Below, in pieces: positions 14,252 to 16,355 of a DNA stretch of 16,355 bases. This stretch comes from Planctomycetota bacterium. GTDB lineage: Bacteria > Planctomycetota > Phycisphaerae > UBA1845. The first letter of the stretch is position 1. Each line of letters starts with the position of its first letter. The notes below the pieces were generated by a model. It made no database searches, had not been told where the DNA came from, and saw only the letters and a program-made list of their open reading frames with translations. A program made the translations under genes and the position numbers. The stretch lies in NCBI GenBank assembly GCA_024278775.1, contig JAJRSP010000055.1, positions 1 to 16,355 on the forward strand, given 5' to 3'.

Positions 14252-16355
14252 TTCGCGACTCAAGGTGTTGCTTGCCGTCTTTTCGCTGACGTTGCTGGTG
14301 ATCGTGGTTCGCCTGACGGAGCTGCAGGTCGTCCACGCCGATTATTATCGTGCGGCCGCGGAACGCTCGCTTCTTCTCAAACCCAAACGGCTCCCCTTTG
14401 TGCGCGGTCGTATTCTTGACCGGACTGGCGAGGTACTCGTTGCGGATGAACCCTGTTGGGATTTGACGATCGACTTCGATGCGATTGCCGTCAGCGTCGC
14501 GCAAGATCCGTTCAGCGCTGATGCCTTGATCACGCTGTGGCAGCGATCGGGTCGGGCCCCACGCGGTGTCTCGCGGAGCTCTTTGTTGGCGTCTTTAGAG
14601 AACGAATTACGAGACACCTGGCGCGATCTCGATGTGTTCGTTCTACAACACTGGTATCACACGGAGCGGTCTGCTCAAGATCATTGCCGGGCGATCTACG
14701 ATCGAGTTCGCGGAATCCGTGAGGCGGTGGCGCGGCGGCGTGGCTTTGATGCGCCCGTGGCGGAGGAGAAGGTATACCACACGCTCATGCCGGCGCTGAA
14801 CGCCGAGCAGCAGATCGCTGCGAGAGAAAGTTTTTCGCGGTATCCTTGGATTCGGATCGAGCGTGCTTCGGTGCGGCGCTTCGTGCCGAACGCCACCCCA
14901 CTGGCGCATGTCCTCGGGCGTACCACGCGCGTTTCCGCGGATGATATCGCGCATGATCCCCACGCGGAGGATCCGTTCGCGCGGTATCGGGCTGATGACA
15001 GACGTGGCGCGACGGGTGTGGAGTGGGCCGCCGAGACGCTGCTGCGCGGGCGGCGCGGGCAGATGACGCTCGATCGTGACGGTCATGTGATTGCGTCGGA
15101 GATGATCGAGGCGCAGAATGGCCGCGATGCGGTGCTCTCGATCGATGCGGAATTGCAGCAGAGGTTGTACGCCCAACTCGGTGCCGCAGTGGATCAGATT
15201 CCCGAATCCGGCGGGGGCTCGGTCGTGGTGTTGGATGTGCGCACCCGTGAGGTGCTGGCGCTCGTATCCTATCCGGCGTACGACCCGAATCACTTCGACG
15301 AGAGGTATTCCTCGTTACGCGATGACACGGTGAGGCTGCCGCTTCGTTTTCGTGCGATTGCCAACCGTTATTCCCCCGGCTCCACCATCAAGCCGTGGGT
15401 GTGCCTGACCGGTCTGGCCTCGGGCGTGATCGATCTTGCTTCGCGTGAGACCTGCACGGGGTATCTGTTTGAGGACCATCATGATCGGTGGCGCTGCTGG
15501 CAAATTCACGGCTCGTCGAGGCGTAAGGCGCATGGCCCTGTTAATGTCGTCGAAGCCCTCACCGGAAGTTGCAACGTGTTCATGTATCGTCTGGGTGAGC
15601 GGCTTGGGGTCGCTGCGCTGACAAACGCATTCGATATGATTGGCGTGGGGAGACCCTCGGGCATCGGGTTTCGCGAGGAGTCGTACGGGATCAATCCCAC
15701 GTCCAGTTGGCTGGCTACACACAAGGGGATGCGAACCACACCCGGTCTGGCTCGGTTGTACGCGATCGGTCAGGGGGAGCTTTCGATGACGCCGCTGCAG
15801 GTGGCGAGTCTGATGGCCACCTATGCCTCCGGCGTGTATCGTGACGTGACCCTGGTGGGTTCGGATGAGGAAAAGCCGGCCTGGACACTACCGGGCAGCC
15901 GCGATGACTGGAATGCGATTCGCCTGGGCATGTACGGCGTCGTGAACGATCCGGATGGTACCGCCTATCATCATGCCCATTTCGTGAATGACCGTTATGC
16001 ACTGGTCGGCAAGACCGGCTCGGCCACGGCGTACCCCTGGCCGACGTCGTACTCGGTGCCGTTTGTAGACGACGCGGGAGAGAATCGGGTGGAGCGCGTA
16101 CCCGCCGGCTCCAAGCGTGATGCGATCGAACGGTTTGTTCGGCTGCACCCTGCGGCAACGTTTGATCCGAAGGGTGTCCAGGTGGCGTCGAAGTGGCCCA
16201 CCACGCCGCCGTCTTCCGGCGACCATCATTCGCACGCGTGGTTTGGTGGATTTCTGCAACCGATCGACGGCGATGGTCAACCGGATTGGTCAGCCGTGCC
16301 TCGAATCGCCTTTTCGGCCCTGGTGGAGTTTGGCGGCAGTGGCGGGCGGACGAGT
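14244..16355 (+). CDS. mrdA: Penicillin-binding protein 2 (elongation transpeptidase), 3' end cut
   Basis: The frame is open from GTG 14244 to the right edge, 704 codons with no stop. It starts with a short cytoplasmic tail and one membrane helix (VLLAVFSLTLLVIVVRLTELQV). A PBP dimerisation region follows (LPFVRGRILDRTGEVL, then GATGVEWAAETLLRGRRGQ), and then the transpeptidase domain. The active-site motifs are S380-T-I-K383 in SPGSTIKPW, S442-C-N444, and K590-T-G592 in VGKTGSATA. The late HAWFGG (664-669) and FSALVEFGGSGG show that only the last few dozen residues are missing. This class II PBP cross-links lateral-wall peptidoglycan with RodA. It has extra sequence compared with E. coli PBP2: a helical stretch around 90-170 in the head and about 45 extra residues between KTG and HAWF. 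Confidence 0.92.
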   Translation, partial: MFDSRLKVLLAVFSLTLLVIVVRLTELQVVHADYYRAAAERSLLLKPKRLPFVRGRILDRTGEVLVADEPCWDLTIDFDAIAVSVAQDPFSADALITLWQRSGRAPRGVSRSSLLASLENELRDTWRDLDVFVLQHWYHTERSAQDHCRAIYDRVRGIREAVARRRGFDAPVAEEKVYHTLMPALNAEQQIAARESFSRYPWIRIERASVRRFVPNATPLAHVLGRTTRVSADDIAHDPHAEDPFARYRADDRRGATGVEWAAETLLRGRRGQMTLDRDGHVIASEMIEAQNGRDAVLSIDAELQQRLYAQLGAAVDQIPESGGGSVVVLDVRTREVLALVSYPAYDPNHFDERYSSLRDDTVRLPLRFRAIANRYSPGSTIKPWVCLTGLASGVIDLASRETCTGYLFEDHHDRWRCWQIHGSSRRKAHGPVNVVEALTGSCNVFMYRLGERLGVAALTNAFDMIGVGRPSGIGFREESYGINPTSSWLATHKGMRTTPGLARLYAIGQGELSMTPLQVASLMATYASGVYRDVTLVGSDEEKPAWTLPGSRDDWNAIRLGMYGVVNDPDGTAYHHAHFVNDRYALVGKTGSATAYPWPTSYSVPFVDDAGENRVERVPAGSKRDAIERFVRLHPAATFDPKGVQVASKWPTTPPSSGDHHSHAWFGGFLQPIDGDGQPDWSAVPRIAFSALVEFGGSGGRTS

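Overview
The window is high-GC bacterial DNA (roughly 60% by eye) carrying about a dozen complete chromosomal genes and one gene cut by the right edge. Lnt, a likely lipoprotein, MreD and PBP2 point to a Gram-negative bacterium that makes peptidoglycan and elongates its wall. The class II ribonucleotide reductase, the HEAT-repeat protein and the glycosyltransferase/TPR fusion would fit a planctomycete-like or related PVC-type lineage. That placement is an inference from gene style only, and no 16S or other marker is present.

Left part, 1-3580. Positions 1-453 hold no convincing gene. They contain three perfect 16-bp tandem repeats, a strong leftward terminator hairpin and a weaker one just after the nrdJ stop. 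nrdJ (B12-dependent ribonucleotide reductase) runs leftward from 3045 to 454. Its control region at about 3238-3289 is unusually readable: a TTGACG-N17-TAAATT promoter with two NrdR-box-like palindromes exactly 31 bp apart, one in the spacer and one just upstream of the -35.

Middle, 3581-7213, rightward: a HhH-GPD (AlkA/OGG-type) DNA glycosylase, a YhhQ/VUT-family queuosine-precursor transporter, and a multi-spanning GT-C-like membrane protein with a C-terminal TPR domain. The last meets folE tail to tail, with the two stop codons overlapping.

7210-9487, leftward: folE (GTP cyclohydrolase I), thiG and thiS (thiazole synthase and its sulfur carrier, translationally close), and a small three-helix membrane protein of unknown function. 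thiSG has its own promoter candidate with a perfect TATAAT.

9610-16355, rightward: a compact five-gene run, moeA, lnt, a HEAT-repeat putative lipoprotein, mreD and mrdA (PBP2, running off the window). Gaps are short and several genes overlap, so co-transcription is likely. Lnt matures lipoproteins and MreD/PBP2 belong to the lateral-wall elongation machinery. The HEAT-repeat putative lipoprotein sits where MreC is often found and is the most interesting uncharacterised gene here. I saw no CRISPR array, tRNA, rRNA, insertion sequence or phage gene, and no clearly new defence or mobile system.
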